DNA of 64,000 bases from Nocardioides renjunii (GCF_034661175.1 NZ_CP141058.1:3844001-3908000); one strand, 5' to 3'; numbered from the stretch's first letter, positions 14,605-24,156 are shown. Made by a program: numbers and translations. The notes: a model not told the origin generated them from the letters alone.

Positions 14605-17225
14605 GACCGCCTCCTGCGGAGGTGTCGCAGCCGCAGCAGGTTGGCGCCGAGGGCGCTCACCAGCGTGACGAGCAGGAGCAGCGGCAGGGTGCGTGCGGCC
14701 ACCGGGGAGGAGACCGCGGTGGTCGGCGGCATGACGAGGAGCTCCTCCTCGTCGTCCTTGTCCGCGTCCGCGTCCCTGCGATCCCCCTTGGTGCCCCGCT
14801 CCTTGTCGCGGCCCCCTCCGTTGCCGGCCCCGCCGTCGTCGTCGGTCGTCTCCTCGACCGTGGTGACGCTGCCCGGGCCCGGGGTGACGCCGCCGCCTCC
14901 GGCGCCGACACCGCCGCCGTCCTCGCCGTCCGTGCCGTCCCCGTCCGCCTCGTCCGTGCCGTCCTCGTCGGTCTCCGTCGCACCCGCCTGCTCGCCGATC
15001 GCGGTGGCGACCGCCTGGGCCTGCTTCCAGAGCGGACCGGTGACACCGGTCCTGCGCAGCGGGACGTAGCCCGGCGGCAGCTCGCCGTTGCCGAAGCCCT
15101 CCTGCTGGCCCTCCGTCGTGGCGACCTGGATGAACTGCGCGACCTTGTCCGCGTCCTCCTGCGGCAGGTTGGCCGTCCGGGCCGCGGTGTAGACGATCAT
15201 CGTCCCGGGGTAGGCGTCCGCCTTGACGAGGTCGGCCATGTCCATGCGGAACGGCTCCTGCCCGCTCGTGCTGGGCTCGGCCAGCCGGAGGGCACGGCCG
15301 ATCCCCGTGGCGGTGGGGGCGACGAAGTCGTCGCGGGTGGCGAGGAGCGCCTCGTCGAGGCCGAGCCGCTGGGCGTCACCCATGCTCACCACGCCGAGCA
15401 TGAACCGGGAGCCGACGCCCTGGCGGTCGACCCGGCCGATCTTCCACGGGTCGGTGACCGTGGCGCGCTCGCACTTGGTCTGCACGTTGGGCCAGGCGTC
15501 GAGGATGGCCTCGGCGATCTTGCGCATCGACGGGACCGGCGCGGCGAGCTGGGTGAAGTACGGGGTGGGGTTCTGCTGGCGGCACTCGTCGTTGGTCACC
15601 GGCACGAAGTCGTCGAGCAGCGGCCACTCGGCCGTCGGCAGCTCGATCTTCTCGTAGCTCGGGTTGACCCGCATGCCCCACTCGTCCGGCTTCCCGTCGA
15701 CCCACCTCATCGCCGCCTCGTCCTGGGCGACGTAGGAGGTCAGCGCCTCGATCACGTCGCTGGACTCCGACAGCGACAGCAGGGTCGCGGCCGCCTCCCG
15801 GGTGACGGTGTCGAGCCCGGGGTTGAGTGCCTGGAACTCCGGGTCGAGGTTGATGCCCACCGGGTTCTGGGCCATGCCCGGGTGGCCGCGGCCGAGCTCG
15901 CTGCCCAGGTAGGACTGCGTCATCAGCTTGGCGATGAGCCGCGGGTTGAGCTTGAGACCGGTGTACTCGCCGGCGTTGCCGGGCAGGTCGATGACGTAGC
16001 CGATCGAGAAGCCGGTGACGGCGGTCGGCGCGTACGCGATCGGGTCGGACCCCTTGGCCTCGTGCTTGCCGGACACGAACGCCGCCGCGCCGCCGCCGTT
16101 CTCGGCCAGGGCGAAGCCTGCGGCGTCCGCCATCCGGTTGTGCTGGAACTTGAAGCGCTCCTTGTCCAGGCAGAAGCTGGGCGACCACTGCAGGGATGCC
16201 TGCGCCATCAGCTCGGAGCCGTAGAAGCCCGTGGGCGCCCGCGAGTCGAGGACCGTGCAGGCGTCCGGGGGCAGCCCGAAGGTGATCGGCACCGAGAAGC
16301 GGTTGCGCCAGTTGGACGCCGACCACCACAGCATCGGCGACGCCGTCAGGTCGACACCCTGGTTGGAGTAGTTGCTGGCGCCGGCCTCGAACTGTCCGCC
16401 GCGGTTGCAGGCGGCGTGGTCGTCGAGGCAGCTGATGCCCTGGATCGGGATCACCACGATCGAGCAGGCGACGGTGTCGGAGCAGCCGAGCGACTCGTTC
16501 TCCACGGCCGAGCGCACCTCGAACTTGGCGTGGCCGTTGCCCTCGAGGTCGGTGAACGCCGCCTGCTCGGCGGGTGGGAACGCGGCGCCGATCGCGGCTT
16601 CGGGGGGCATCGTCTCCGAGGTGCAGCTGGCGTGGACAGTGCCGTTGGCGGCCCGGAACGGGGTCACGTGGGTGGAGAAGGTGGAGACGTCGTTGCACTC
16701 GGGCGGGATCGGCGCGAGGCCGAACTTCTGCCCGCGCTGCTCCTCGGTGGCGTGCTTGTCGTGGCGCCAGGCCGCCTCGGACTCGTCCGCGACCTGCGTG
16801 CGCTGGGTCCGCGAGGACGTCCAGCAGGTCTCCGGGGAGAGCTGCTGCTCCGGCGGCAGCGACGGGTCGTCGAGGCCCCGGCACTGCAGGATCACGACGG
16901 GGTACTCCTGGAGCTGACCCTGCTCGCCGAACGGGCTGGACGAGCGGCCTCCGGTGGGGTGCGCCCCGGTCCAGGAGATGTTCACCCGCTCCCGACCACG
17001 CAGCTCGGTCGTGCGGTCGACGGTGACGGTCACGTCCCGGGAGTCGATCTCGAGCTCCTGGCCCTGCACCGTGATCGTGCGGTCGAGGTGCTTCGTCTGG
17101 GTGAACGCCGGCTCGGTCGCGTCGGGCGCGGCCTGCGCCGCCTCCCCGGTCCCGGCGACCGCCGCCGGGAGCACGACGGCGACCGCGAGCAGCGCCGTGG
17201 CCACCAGGCGCAGGCGGCGGCTCAT
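14601..17225 (-). CDS. Large secreted, TM-tailed protein with a PstS-like C-terminal half
   Basis: 874 aa. A signal peptide (about 1-33) is followed by an N-terminal domain of about 300 residues with several Cys (for example LQCRGLDD, ETCWTSS, PPECND, SLGCSD, GISCLDD), probably disulphide-bonded. A region about 380-730 (YVIDLPGNAGEYTGLKLNP, KLMTQSYLG, NPVGINLDPEF) resembles binding proteins of the PstS type. Residues about 735-835 are a low-complexity Asp/Glu/Gly/Thr linker, then one TM helix and a RLRHLRRRRS tail. This looks like a cell-wall-spanning, membrane-anchored receptor without LPXTG. ATG 17225 overlaps the previous stop (ATGA). Ligand unknown. Confidence 0.7.
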   Translation of the reverse strand: MSRRLRLVATALLAVAVVLPAAVAGTGEAAQAAPDATEPAFTQTKHLDRTITVQGQELEIDSRDVTVTVDRTTELRGRERVNISWTGAHPTGGRSSSPFGEQGQLQEYPVVILQCRGLDDPSLPPEQQLSPETCWTSSRTQRTQVADESEAAWRHDKHATEEQRGQKFGLAPIPPECNDVSTFSTHVTPFRAANGTVHASCTSETMPPEAAIGAAFPPAEQAAFTDLEGNGHAKFEVRSAVENESLGCSDTVACSIVVIPIQGISCLDDHAACNRGGQFEAGASNYSNQGVDLTASPMLWWSASNWRNRFSVPITFGLPPDACTVLDSRAPTGFYGSELMAQASLQWSPSFCLDKERFKFQHNRMADAAGFALAENGGGAAAFVSGKHEAKGSDPIAYAPTAVTGFSIGYVIDLPGNAGEYTGLKLNPRLIAKLMTQSYLGSELGRGHPGMAQNPVGINLDPEFQALNPGLDTVTREAAATLLSLSESSDVIEALTSYVAQDEAAMRWVDGKPDEWGMRVNPSYEKIELPTAEWPLLDDFVPVTNDECRQQNPTPYFTQLAAPVPSMRKIAEAILDAWPNVQTKCERATVTDPWKIGRVDRQGVGSRFMLGVVSMGDAQRLGLDEALLATRDDFVAPTATGIGRALRLAEPSTSGQEPFRMDMADLVKADAYPGTMIVYTAARTANLPQEDADKVAQFIQVATTEGQQEGFGNGELPPGYVPLRRTGVTGPLWKQAQAVATAIGEQAGATETDEDGTDEADGDGTDGEDGGGVGAGGGGVTPGPGSVTTVEETTDDDGGAGNGGGRDKERGTKGDRRDADADKDDEEELLVMPPTTAVSSPVAARTLPLLLLVTLVSALGANLLRLRHLRRRRS

Positions 17226-18958
17226 CGGCCCGCTCCCCGACGTCGTACGCCGCGGGCGAGCAGCAGGCCGGGGACGAGGATGAGGGCCAACAGCTCGAGG
17301 GCGGCCAGGGCACCGAAGGCCCGGCCGTCGTCGGGCCGGCTGGCGGAGAGCTCGGTCGGCGTCGCGTAGATCGGGTCGGTCGTGGTGGCCGTGCCCGCCG
17401 CGGCTGCGGCGGTGCCGTCGGCCGCCACGGCCTCGCCGGTGATCGGGTCGACCTCGGTGGCGGGAGGCTCCTCGCCCCCTCCCCCGCCTGCGCCGCCGCC
17501 CGGCCCCTGGTTCGCGTCGTCGCCACCCGGACCGCCCGCGCCGCCCTGCTTGTCCGTCGTGGGCGTCCCGGCCTCCTCCCCACCCTCGGCGGGCTCCTCC
17601 GGCTGCTCCTCGTCGGTCGACGGCTCACCGGTGCCCGTGGAGGTGCCGCACGGGCCCTCGCCCTGCTCGTCACAGGCAGCGGGCTGCGGCGCGATCTGGG
17701 CGAGCTTGTTCTGCTCGAGGTTGCCGGCCACGAACGTCGGGTTGTTGCAGCGCGTGGCGTCGCGGTTCTCGATGTCCACCGCCGGGTCGGCGGTCTTGAG
17801 CTTCGCGAGCTGGGTGAAGCCGGCCTGCACGAGGTTGAGCGGCAGCGGCGAGTAGCCGTAGGGACCGGCCTTGGCCTGGCCCTCGCACAGCGAGTAGTAC
17901 ATGAAGTCGCCGAGCGTCTGGCGCTTCGCCGTCGACATGCGCTGGTCCTGCGCACCGGTCGGGATGATCATGTAGCTGTAGGACGACAGCGGGTAGGCGC
18001 GGGGGTCCGTGGCGTTGTAGACACCGTCGAGGATCTGGGTGAGGTAGAGCGGCGAGCTCGTGTCCTCGTTGATCCGCGCCTTCGTCAGCGCGACGGCGAC
18101 GTTGTACTGCGTCGGCTCGACGTAGTAGCCGCCCTCGTTGAGGACCTTGACGACCGGGTAGTCCTTGTTGAGCGGGTAGGCGTACTCGACGTAGCCGATC
18201 GTGCCGTTGCCGGCGAACCCGGAGATCGTGTTCATCACCTGGTCCGAGCCCGACTGGGCCAGCATCCGGCCCTTGCGCGGGTAGTAGGACGTGTAGCCGC
18301 TCTTGCCGAAGTAGGGCCGCCAGATGTCGGGGTGCTCCGCGTCCATCCAGGTGGTCAGCTGGGCCGTGGTGCCGGAGCCGTCGGAACGCACCACCGGGGT
18401 GATGGCGAGCTTGGGGAACGCCCGTCCGTTGTTGTCGTCGGTGATCGCCGGATCCGACCAGTCGGTGATCTCGCCGGTGAAGATCTTCGTCAGCGTCTCG
18501 CCGGAGAGCCGCAGGTTGCGGACCAGCTCGTCACCGATCTTGAGCTGGTAGGTGAAGGCCGTGCCGCCGGCCACGATGGGCAGGTAGGCGAACTCGCGGC
18601 CGTTGCTGTTGTCGGCGTTGCCGAACTCGTCGACGCCCGGGTAGGGGATCTCCGAGATGCCGAAGTCGGTCACGTTCTGCGCGAAGTTCTTGCGCCCCTG
18701 CGACGAGCCGCCGCCGTTGTAGGTGACCTTCATGCCGAGCGCGTCGACGTCGGAGATCCACTGCTGGACGATCACCTCGGACCAGGTGGAGCCGGAGCCC
18801 TCGATCTGGGCGTACGCCGCGCGCGCCGAGGTGTTGCCGAGGCGACCGTCGTCGGGCTCGCCGGGCACGTCGGCCTGGCCGGCCGCGGGGAGCCCCGGCG
18901 CGGAGAGTAGCGCGACGGCCGCGAGCGCGGCCACGAGGCGGAGGGATCGGGTGGTCAT
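17222..18958 (-). CDS. pstS: Phosphate-binding protein PstS with a C-terminal membrane anchor
   Basis: 578 aa. Signal peptide about 1-29, then a classical PstS domain (about 45-385): IEGSGSTWSEV, the TYNGGGSSQGR loop, TKIFTGEITDWSDPAI, VVRSDGSGTT and NGTIGYVEYA. A Cys-Cys pair follows (CNNPTF, CDEQGEGPCG), then a Glu/Gly/Pro/Thr-rich linker of about 130 residues, one TM helix (about 545-568) and a RGVRRRGAGR tail. Most actinobacterial PstS are lipoproteins; here anchoring is by the C-terminal TM segment. The start was set at ATG 18958, which overlaps the pstA stop by 4 nt. Upstream in-frame sequence is pstA out of frame. Confidence 0.88.
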   Translation of the reverse strand: MTTRSLRLVAALAAVALLSAPGLPAAGQADVPGEPDDGRLGNTSARAAYAQIEGSGSTWSEVIVQQWISDVDALGMKVTYNGGGSSQGRKNFAQNVTDFGISEIPYPGVDEFGNADNSNGREFAYLPIVAGGTAFTYQLKIGDELVRNLRLSGETLTKIFTGEITDWSDPAITDDNNGRAFPKLAITPVVRSDGSGTTAQLTTWMDAEHPDIWRPYFGKSGYTSYYPRKGRMLAQSGSDQVMNTISGFAGNGTIGYVEYAYPLNKDYPVVKVLNEGGYYVEPTQYNVAVALTKARINEDTSSPLYLTQILDGVYNATDPRAYPLSSYSYMIIPTGAQDQRMSTAKRQTLGDFMYYSLCEGQAKAGPYGYSPLPLNLVQAGFTQLAKLKTADPAVDIENRDATRCNNPTFVAGNLEQNKLAQIAPQPAACDEQGEGPCGTSTGTGEPSTDEEQPEEPAEGGEEAGTPTTDKQGGAGGPGGDDANQGPGGGAGGGGGEEPPATEVDPITGEAVAADGTAAAAAGTATTTDPIYATPTELSASRPDDGRAFGALAALELLALILVPGLLLARGVRRRGAGR

Positions 18959-20148
18959 GAGGACTCCTCGGGAGCGACGCGCTGCGCGCGGGTCGTACGA
19001 CGGGGGCGGGGACGGGCGCTCGCGCGCGCGGGGCGGGCGAGGAGCCGGGCGATGACGAACAGGACCAGCACCAGCACCAGCAGCGCGGTCGCGGCGGCGA
19101 AGGCCCGCTCGATGTCCATCGGCTCGGGGCTGCGGGCTCCCTTGAAGATGAAGAGCGGGAGCGAGTTCATGACGCCGTCGGTCGGGTCGGTGACGAGGAA
19201 CGACGCGACGCCCGACGTCAGGAGGACCGGCGACGTCTCGCCGACACCTCGGGCGACCCCGAGGATCAGCGCGGTCGCGAGTCCTGGCCGAGCCGTGGGG
19301 AGCACGACGTGCCACACCGTGCGCCACCGACTGGCGCCCAGCGCCAGGCTCGCCTCGCGCAGGCCTCCGGGCACGACCCGCAGCACGACGTCGGCGGCGC
19401 GGGCGATGATCGGCAGCATCATCACCGACAGGGCCATCGCCGCGGCGAAGCCGGACCGCGGGAAGCCCAGCGCGACGATGAGCACCGTGTAGACGAAGAG
19501 CCCGGCCACGATCGAGGGCAGCGCGGTCATCGCCTCGACGATCGTGCGCACGACCGCCGCGAAGCGGCCGCCGACCTCGGTCATGAAGACCGCGGTGCCG
19601 ATGCCCAGCGGCAGGGTCACTGCGACGGCGATGCCGAGCTGGATCGCGGAGCCGACGATGGCGTGCCCGATGCCGCCCTCGTCGAACGGGTCCCGAGGGC
19701 CGACACCGGCCATGTCGTCGGTGAAGAAGTTGAGGTGCAGCAGGGGCTCCCAGCCGCGGTAGACCACGAACACCACGGCACTGACCAGCGCAGCGCCGAC
19801 GAGCAGCGCGCCCGAGGTCACGACACCGCTCACGACCCGGTCCACGACGTCGACGCGCCGGCCCGTCATCGAGGTGGTCACCGCGCTGACGACCAGACCG
19901 AGGGCGAACCAGGTGACCAGCAGCCACGCGGCGCCGCCGAGCGGCAGGAGTCGCTGGGTGATCAACCAGGCCAGGGCCAGCGCGCTGACCCAGGCGCCGA
20001 CGACGGTGAACCGCTCCTCGGCCGTCGGCCTGCCCAGGCCGGGGCGGGCGACCGGAGGCGGTGCGTCCAGGTCGCGCTGCGGGAGGTGGGTGGTCGCCGT
20101 CGGCGCACCGCTCAGCGTCGTCGTCGCAGTCGTGGACGGGGCGCTCAT
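18955..20148 (-). CDS. pstA: Phosphate ABC transporter permease PstA
   Basis: 397 aa, longer than the roughly 280-300 aa norm because of an N-terminal cytoplasmic tail of about 45 residues and two extra hydrophobic segments. The BPD-transporter domain has the EAA-type loop EASLALGASRWRTVWHVVLP, which docks on PstB, and ALPSIVAGLF, typical of PstA. A basic Arg-rich C-terminus ends the protein. It is inside the membrane with PstC. Both ends overlap neighbours by 4 nt. Confidence 0.9.
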   Translation of the reverse strand: MSAPSTTATTTLSGAPTATTHLPQRDLDAPPPVARPGLGRPTAEERFTVVGAWVSALALAWLITQRLLPLGGAAWLLVTWFALGLVVSAVTTSMTGRRVDVVDRVVSGVVTSGALLVGAALVSAVVFVVYRGWEPLLHLNFFTDDMAGVGPRDPFDEGGIGHAIVGSAIQLGIAVAVTLPLGIGTAVFMTEVGGRFAAVVRTIVEAMTALPSIVAGLFVYTVLIVALGFPRSGFAAAMALSVMMLPIIARAADVVLRVVPGGLREASLALGASRWRTVWHVVLPTARPGLATALILGVARGVGETSPVLLTSGVASFLVTDPTDGVMNSLPLFIFKGARSPEPMDIERAFAAATALLVLVLVLFVIARLLARPARASARPRPRRTTRAQRVAPEESS

Positions 20149-21161
20149 GCGTCGGTCCCCGCCCCGGAGCGGCTGCGGGCGACGATCATCGCGGCCAGCG
20201 TGTTGACGACGAGCGTGATGAGGAACAGCACGAAGCCGGCGGTCAGGAGCGCGGAGAGCTGGGCGGCGCTCGCGTCGCCGAAGCGGCCGGCGATCAGCGC
20301 GCTGACCGAGCTGGTGCCCACCTCGAGGACACGCGGCTTGATGACGAAGTCCGGCGAGATGATGAGGAGCACGGCGATGGTCTCGCCGAGGGCCCGGCCG
20401 AGGCCGAGCATCGTCCCGCCGATGATGCCGCCGCGACCGAAGGGCAGCACGACGGTGCGGACCATGCCCCAGCGGGTCGCGCCGAGCGCGAGGGCCGCCT
20501 CCTTCTCGCCGGGCGGCGTCTGCGAGAACACCTGGCGCATCACGGCGCAGGACATCGGCAGCACCATCATGGCCACGGCGATGCCGGCGCAGAACGCGCT
20601 GCCGATGTAGCGCGACTGGTCCCAGACGGCCGCGTCGGGGTCCGCTCCCACGGCGAAGACCGGGATCCAGCCGAGGTGCTGGTGCAGCCAGAGGCTGAAC
20701 GCCGCCGCGTGGGGCATGACGAGGAAGTAGCCCCACATCCCGTAGATGATCGAGGGGACGGCGGCCATCAGGTCGACGAGCGAGACGAGGGTCGGCTTGA
20801 CGCCGGCGGGGGCATACTCGCTGATGTAGAGGGCCGTCAGCAGTGCCAGCGGGAAGGCGAGGACCATCGCCACGCCAGCGATCGACACCGTCCCGACCAG
20901 GACGGCGGCGATGCCGAGCACGTCGGACTCGGGCTGCCAGGCGCTCTCGGTGAAGAAGCTCCAGCCGTAGCGCTGCAGCGTCGGCACGGACTGCCAGGCG
21001 AGGAAGACGCCGATCCCGCCGGTGACGACGAGCACCGTCGCACCGACGGTGCGGGCGCCGACCTCGAAGACGCGATCGGCACCGGTGGCCTTGCGAGCCA
21101 GCCGGCGCGGGACCGGCGGCCCGGTGGGCACGATGCGGTCCTGGGCAGGGAGAGTTGTCAC
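20145..21161 (-). CDS. pstC: Phosphate ABC transporter permease PstC
   Basis: 338 aa, six TM helices. PstC hallmarks: YGWSFFTESAWQP near the N-terminus, AAVPSIIYGMWGYF, and the EAA loop EAALALGATRWGMVRTVVLP. GTG at 21161 is chosen because the conserved region starts about 25 codons later and upstream codons run into GC-rich non-coding DNA. Its Shine-Dalgarno is weak. It is the first gene of a seven-gene minus-strand operon and lies downstream of a possible PHO box. Confidence 0.9.
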   Translation of the reverse strand: MTTLPAQDRIVPTGPPVPRRLARKATGADRVFEVGARTVGATVLVVTGGIGVFLAWQSVPTLQRYGWSFFTESAWQPESDVLGIAAVLVGTVSIAGVAMVLAFPLALLTALYISEYAPAGVKPTLVSLVDLMAAVPSIIYGMWGYFLVMPHAAAFSLWLHQHLGWIPVFAVGADPDAAVWDQSRYIGSAFCAGIAVAMMVLPMSCAVMRQVFSQTPPGEKEAALALGATRWGMVRTVVLPFGRGGIIGGTMLGLGRALGETIAVLLIISPDFVIKPRVLEVGTSSVSALIAGRFGDASAAQLSALLTAGFVLFLITLVVNTLAAMIVARSRSGAGTDA

Positions 21162-21264
21162 GTTGCACTTTCGACACGGGCCCGAGAGAACTTGCTGACG
21201 GTTGCCACGCGCCGACGGAGGTTGCCCTGCCGGCTGGTGAGCGAGAGCAAGTGTTGGGGAGCGC

Positions 21265-21294
21265 GGTCGAACGGCGCCGCCGTCCCAGGTGAAC
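21265..21294 (-). promoter_or_regulatory. Candidate PHO box upstream of pstC
   Basis: On the minus strand GTTCACC (21294-21288) is followed 22 nt later by GTTCGACC (21272-21265), i.e. two direct-repeat units at an 11 + 11 spacing as in actinobacterial PhoP sites (GTTCACC repeats of 11 bp). The middle unit is degenerate. It lies 104-133 nt before the pstC start. No PhoR/PhoP or PhoU gene is in the window. Confidence 0.4.
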
Positions 21295-21460
21295 GCCCGG
21301 ACAACGGTTGCGTCCCACTGACGGAACACGCCCGACCGCCTGGCCCGGTCGGGCCAGGAGGGGTGGTCACTGTGGGTGATTGGGGGCCGGTGGTCTGGTC
21401 CGGTGGTCGTTCCGATGGTCGGTGCGACGGCGGATTCCGGCGGTCGGGGAGGATGACCCG

Positions 21461-22798
21461 GTGCTCCCCCGCTTCGAGGTCGTCCGCCGGTTGCGTCCGG
21501 TGGACCTCGTGGCTCCGGGCGCCGTGCAGGTCGAGGTGGCGACTGCGGGCACGGTGCCGATGCCGGTCGTGGCGCCGTACGTCGGCGCCACGACGTCCTC
21601 ACCGGCCGGGCCTGCGCTCCACCTGGCCGGGCACCGCTTCGCGGCGTCCGTGCGGGACGGCTCGGTGGTCCTCGACGTCGCGGACGGACGGACGTCGCGC
21701 GAGCTGCGGAGCCGACGCTGCCACCGCACGGTCGGCTCGTCCGCGACGGGGCTGACCCTCACCGGGACGCACGTGACGGCGTGGGTCCGCGAGGGATCGA
21801 GCTGGGTGGCCCGCGCGCGCCACGACCTGCGCGAGGTCCTCGACACCCGCGACGAGGCGGCGCTGGCCGACCTCCGGGTCGAGCTGCCCGAGGGCGGCGG
21901 GGTCGCCGGCCGCTTCGGCCAGCTCGGGCTGCGCGACGTCCGCTTCGTCACGACGGAGGACGGCCGCCCGCTGCGGGACGGCAGAGCGCTGTGGCTCACG
22001 GCCACGTCCGCCGGGCCCGGGTTCTTCGACACGGCGCACACCAGCGTGTGGCGGCTCGAGGGCCTCGAGGCGACGCACACCGCCGACCTGTTCTTCCGCC
22101 GCCCCGACCGGCCCGGGGTGTTCGGCGACCACGCGACCCACCTCGTCCGCAGTGGCGGGAGCTGGCTGGTGGCGACCAGCACGTGGGGCGACTTCGAGAA
22201 GCCGGCCTCGCGCGCGGGGCGTCGTACGCCGGCGGGGTTGCGGGTGACCCTCGCGGAGTCGGACGCCGACCTGCTGCACGGCGCGCACGTGCTCGACACG
22301 CGCGAGCTGCCCCTTCCCACCGACGGCCTGCGCTCCATCGCGACGTGGGACCCCCACCTGGTCCGGCGCGACGGCGAGTGGCTGGTGGGGTTCGTCAGTG
22401 CGCGCCGGTTCTTCGACTTCCACCCGGCCCTCGCGTCGGGGCCGTCCCTCGACGACCTCCGGCTGCGGGGTGCGGCCACGGACCGCCGCTCGACCGAGGG
22501 CACGACCCTCGTCGAGGTCGACGGCCGGACGGTGGTCCTCGCGAGCGACGGGCGTGACTCGCGCCGGGCCCACCGGGGCCGGTTCCCCGTCCTCGATCTG
22601 GCGATGGCCGACGTCGACCTGCTCGACGCGCCGTACCCCACGAACCTGCCCTGGCCGTCCATCGCGCAGGTGGACGACGGGTGGCTGATGGCGACCTTCG
22701 ACGGCACGCCGAGGGGCGGTCGGATCCTCGGCTACGGCACCCACGGCGACCTGGTGCTGATGCGTGCCAAGGGATCGGCCGGGTCTACGCTGAGGTGA
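21461..22798 (+). CDS. Hypothetical beta-propeller protein (GH43/GH32-like fold)
   Basis: 445 aa, no signal peptide. The sequence has repeated four-strand patterns typical of five-bladed propellers: [37 protein letters not shown], and [18 protein letters not shown] near the end. This resembles GH43/GH32-type folds, but I cannot identify the catalytic acid triad, so enzyme activity is not claimed. GTG 21461 is preferred over ATG 21380 because GGGAGGA sits 7-8 nt upstream. It is transcribed divergently from the pst operon. Confidence 0.6.
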   Translation: MLPRFEVVRRLRPVDLVAPGAVQVEVATAGTVPMPVVAPYVGATTSSPAGPALHLAGHRFAASVRDGSVVLDVADGRTSRELRSRRCHRTVGSSATGLTLTGTHVTAWVREGSSWVARARHDLREVLDTRDEAALADLRVELPEGGGVAGRFGQLGLRDVRFVTTEDGRPLRDGRALWLTATSAGPGFFDTAHTSVWRLEGLEATHTADLFFRRPDRPGVFGDHATHLVRSGGSWLVATSTWGDFEKPASRAGRRTPAGLRVTLAESDADLLHGAHVLDTRELPLPTDGLRSIATWDPHLVRRDGEWLVGFVSARRFFDFHPALASGPSLDDLRLRGAATDRRSTEGTTLVEVDGRTVVLASDGRDSRRAHRGRFPVLDLAMADVDLLDAPYPTNLPWPSIAQVDDGWLMATFDGTPRGGRILGYGTHGDLVLMRAKGSAGSTLR

Positions 22799-22877
22799 CG
22801 GCGGTCACCACCCCTCGACCGCGCTGACCAGGTCCGCACACCCCGCGGCCGCACCCACCAGAAAAGGACCCAAGAGC

Positions 22878-23969
22878 ATGTCTGGAGTACCCAGTTCCGG
22901 CGTCGACGTCTTCGAGCTCGGCAGCGAGCACGAGCAGGTCGTCTTCTGCAACGACCGCGCGACGGGCCTGCGGGCCATCGTCGCGATCCACTCCACGGCA
23001 CTCGGCCCGGCCCTCGGCGGGACGCGGTTCTACCCCTACGCCAGCACCGACGACGCGATCGTCGACGTCCTCAACCTCGCCCGCGGGATGTCCTACAAGA
23101 ACGCGCTCGCCGGCCTCGACCTCGGCGGCGGCAAGGCCGTCATCATCGGTGACCCGGCCGAGCTGAAGACCGAAGCGCTGCTCCGCGCCTACGGACGGTT
23201 CGTGCAGTCGCTCGACGGGCGCTACTTCACCGCCTGCGACGTGGGCACCTTCAGCGAGGACATGGACCACATCGCCCGCGAGTGCGACTTCGTCACCGGC
23301 CGCACGGTGGCCCACGGCGGCGCCGGCGACAGCTCGGTGCTCACCGCCTTCGGCACCTTCCAGGGGATGCGCGCCGCCGCCGAGCAGGCCTGGGGCGAGC
23401 CCACCCTCGCCGGCCGCACCGTCGGCGTCGCCGGCGTCGGCAAGGTCGGGCGCCACCTCGTGCGCCACCTGATCGAGGACGGCGCCACCGTGGTCGTCAC
23501 TGACGTGCACGCCCCGTCGGTCGAGGCGATCCGCGAGCAGTTCCCGCAGGTCCAGGCCGTCGCGACCACCGACGAGCTGGTCGCGAGCGAGCTCGACGTC
23601 TACGCCCCGTGCGCCATGGGCGGCGCGATCAGCGACGAGGTGCTCGAGGTCCTGCGCGCCAGGATCATCTGCGGCGCGGCCAACAACCAGCTCGCGCACC
23701 CGGGCATCGAGAAGCAGATCGAGGAGCGCGGCATCCTCTACGCCCCCGACTACTGCGTCAACTCCGGCGGCGTCATCCAGGTCGCCGACGAGCTCGAGGG
23801 CTTCTCGTTCGAGCGCGCGCAGCAGCGTGCCGCCGGGATCCTCGACACCACCCGCAAGGTCTTCGAGCTCGCCAAGGCCGACGGGGTCACCTCGGCCGAG
23901 GCCGCCGACCGCCTCGCCGAGCGCCGGATGCGCGAGGTCGGCCGCCTGCGCGGCGTCTACCTCCGCTGA
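22878..23969 (+). CDS. Leu/Val/Phe-type amino acid dehydrogenase (valine dehydrogenase-like)
   Basis: 363 aa, matching the Glu/Leu/Phe/Val dehydrogenase family. The substrate-binding lysines are Lys74 ([10 protein letters not shown]) and Lys86 (LGGGKAVI). The glycine-rich NAD loop is [12 protein letters not shown], with an acidic residue (VVTDVH) after the second strand pointing to NAD+ rather than NADP+. [14 protein letters not shown] and [10 protein letters not shown] motifs complete the active-site region. It would oxidatively deaminate branched-chain amino acids to 2-oxo acids in the cytosol, supplying fatty acid or catabolic pathways. ATG 22878 has AAAGGA upstream. A symmetric repeat array starts at its stop codon. 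Confidence 0.9.
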   Translation: MSGVPSSGVDVFELGSEHEQVVFCNDRATGLRAIVAIHSTALGPALGGTRFYPYASTDDAIVDVLNLARGMSYKNALAGLDLGGGKAVIIGDPAELKTEALLRAYGRFVQSLDGRYFTACDVGTFSEDMDHIARECDFVTGRTVAHGGAGDSSVLTAFGTFQGMRAAAEQAWGEPTLAGRTVGVAGVGKVGRHLVRHLIEDGATVVVTDVHAPSVEAIREQFPQVQAVATTDELVASELDVYAPCAMGGAISDEVLEVLRARIICGAANNQLAHPGIEKQIEERGILYAPDYCVNSGGVIQVADELEGFSFERAQQRAAGILDTTRKVFELAKADGVTSAEAADRLAERRMREVGRLRGVYLR

Positions 23970-24126
23970 CCGGGCACTTCCTGCCCGTCCCGCACGCCGA
24001 CCGGGCACTTCCTGCCCGTCCTGGACACTGACCGGGCACTTCGTTGCGCAACGACGTGCCCGGTCGGTGCGTCACACCGGCACGACGTGCCCGGTCGGTG
24101 CGTCAGACCGGCACGACGTGCCCGGT
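23969..24126. repeat. Inverted array of six short repeats with 31-bp periodicity
   Basis: ACCGGGCACTTC starts at 23969, 24000 and 24031 (31 bp apart). The near reverse complement GACGTGCCCGGT starts at 24053, 24084 and 24115 (again 31 bp apart). The two sets meet at a perfect GTTGCGCAAC palindrome (24043-24052). Units 1 and 2 share their first 22 bp; the two full inverted units differ at one base. The array can fold into nested hairpins and probably ends the dehydrogenase transcript. Spacers are only about 10-19 bp, so it is not a CRISPR. Confidence 0.75.
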
Positions 24127-24156
24127 GACCTCCGTGGGGGCGCAGTCGTACGCCCG

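Noticed and set aside
14601..18958. LPXTG-type sorting signals on the TM-tailed proteins
   Set aside because: No LPXTG, LAXTG or similar motif precedes either TM helix; the tails read as plain C-terminal anchors.
23969..24126. CRISPR array, because of regular 31-bp spacing
   Set aside because: Half of the units are inverted, spacers are too short and partly repeated, and no cas genes are nearby.
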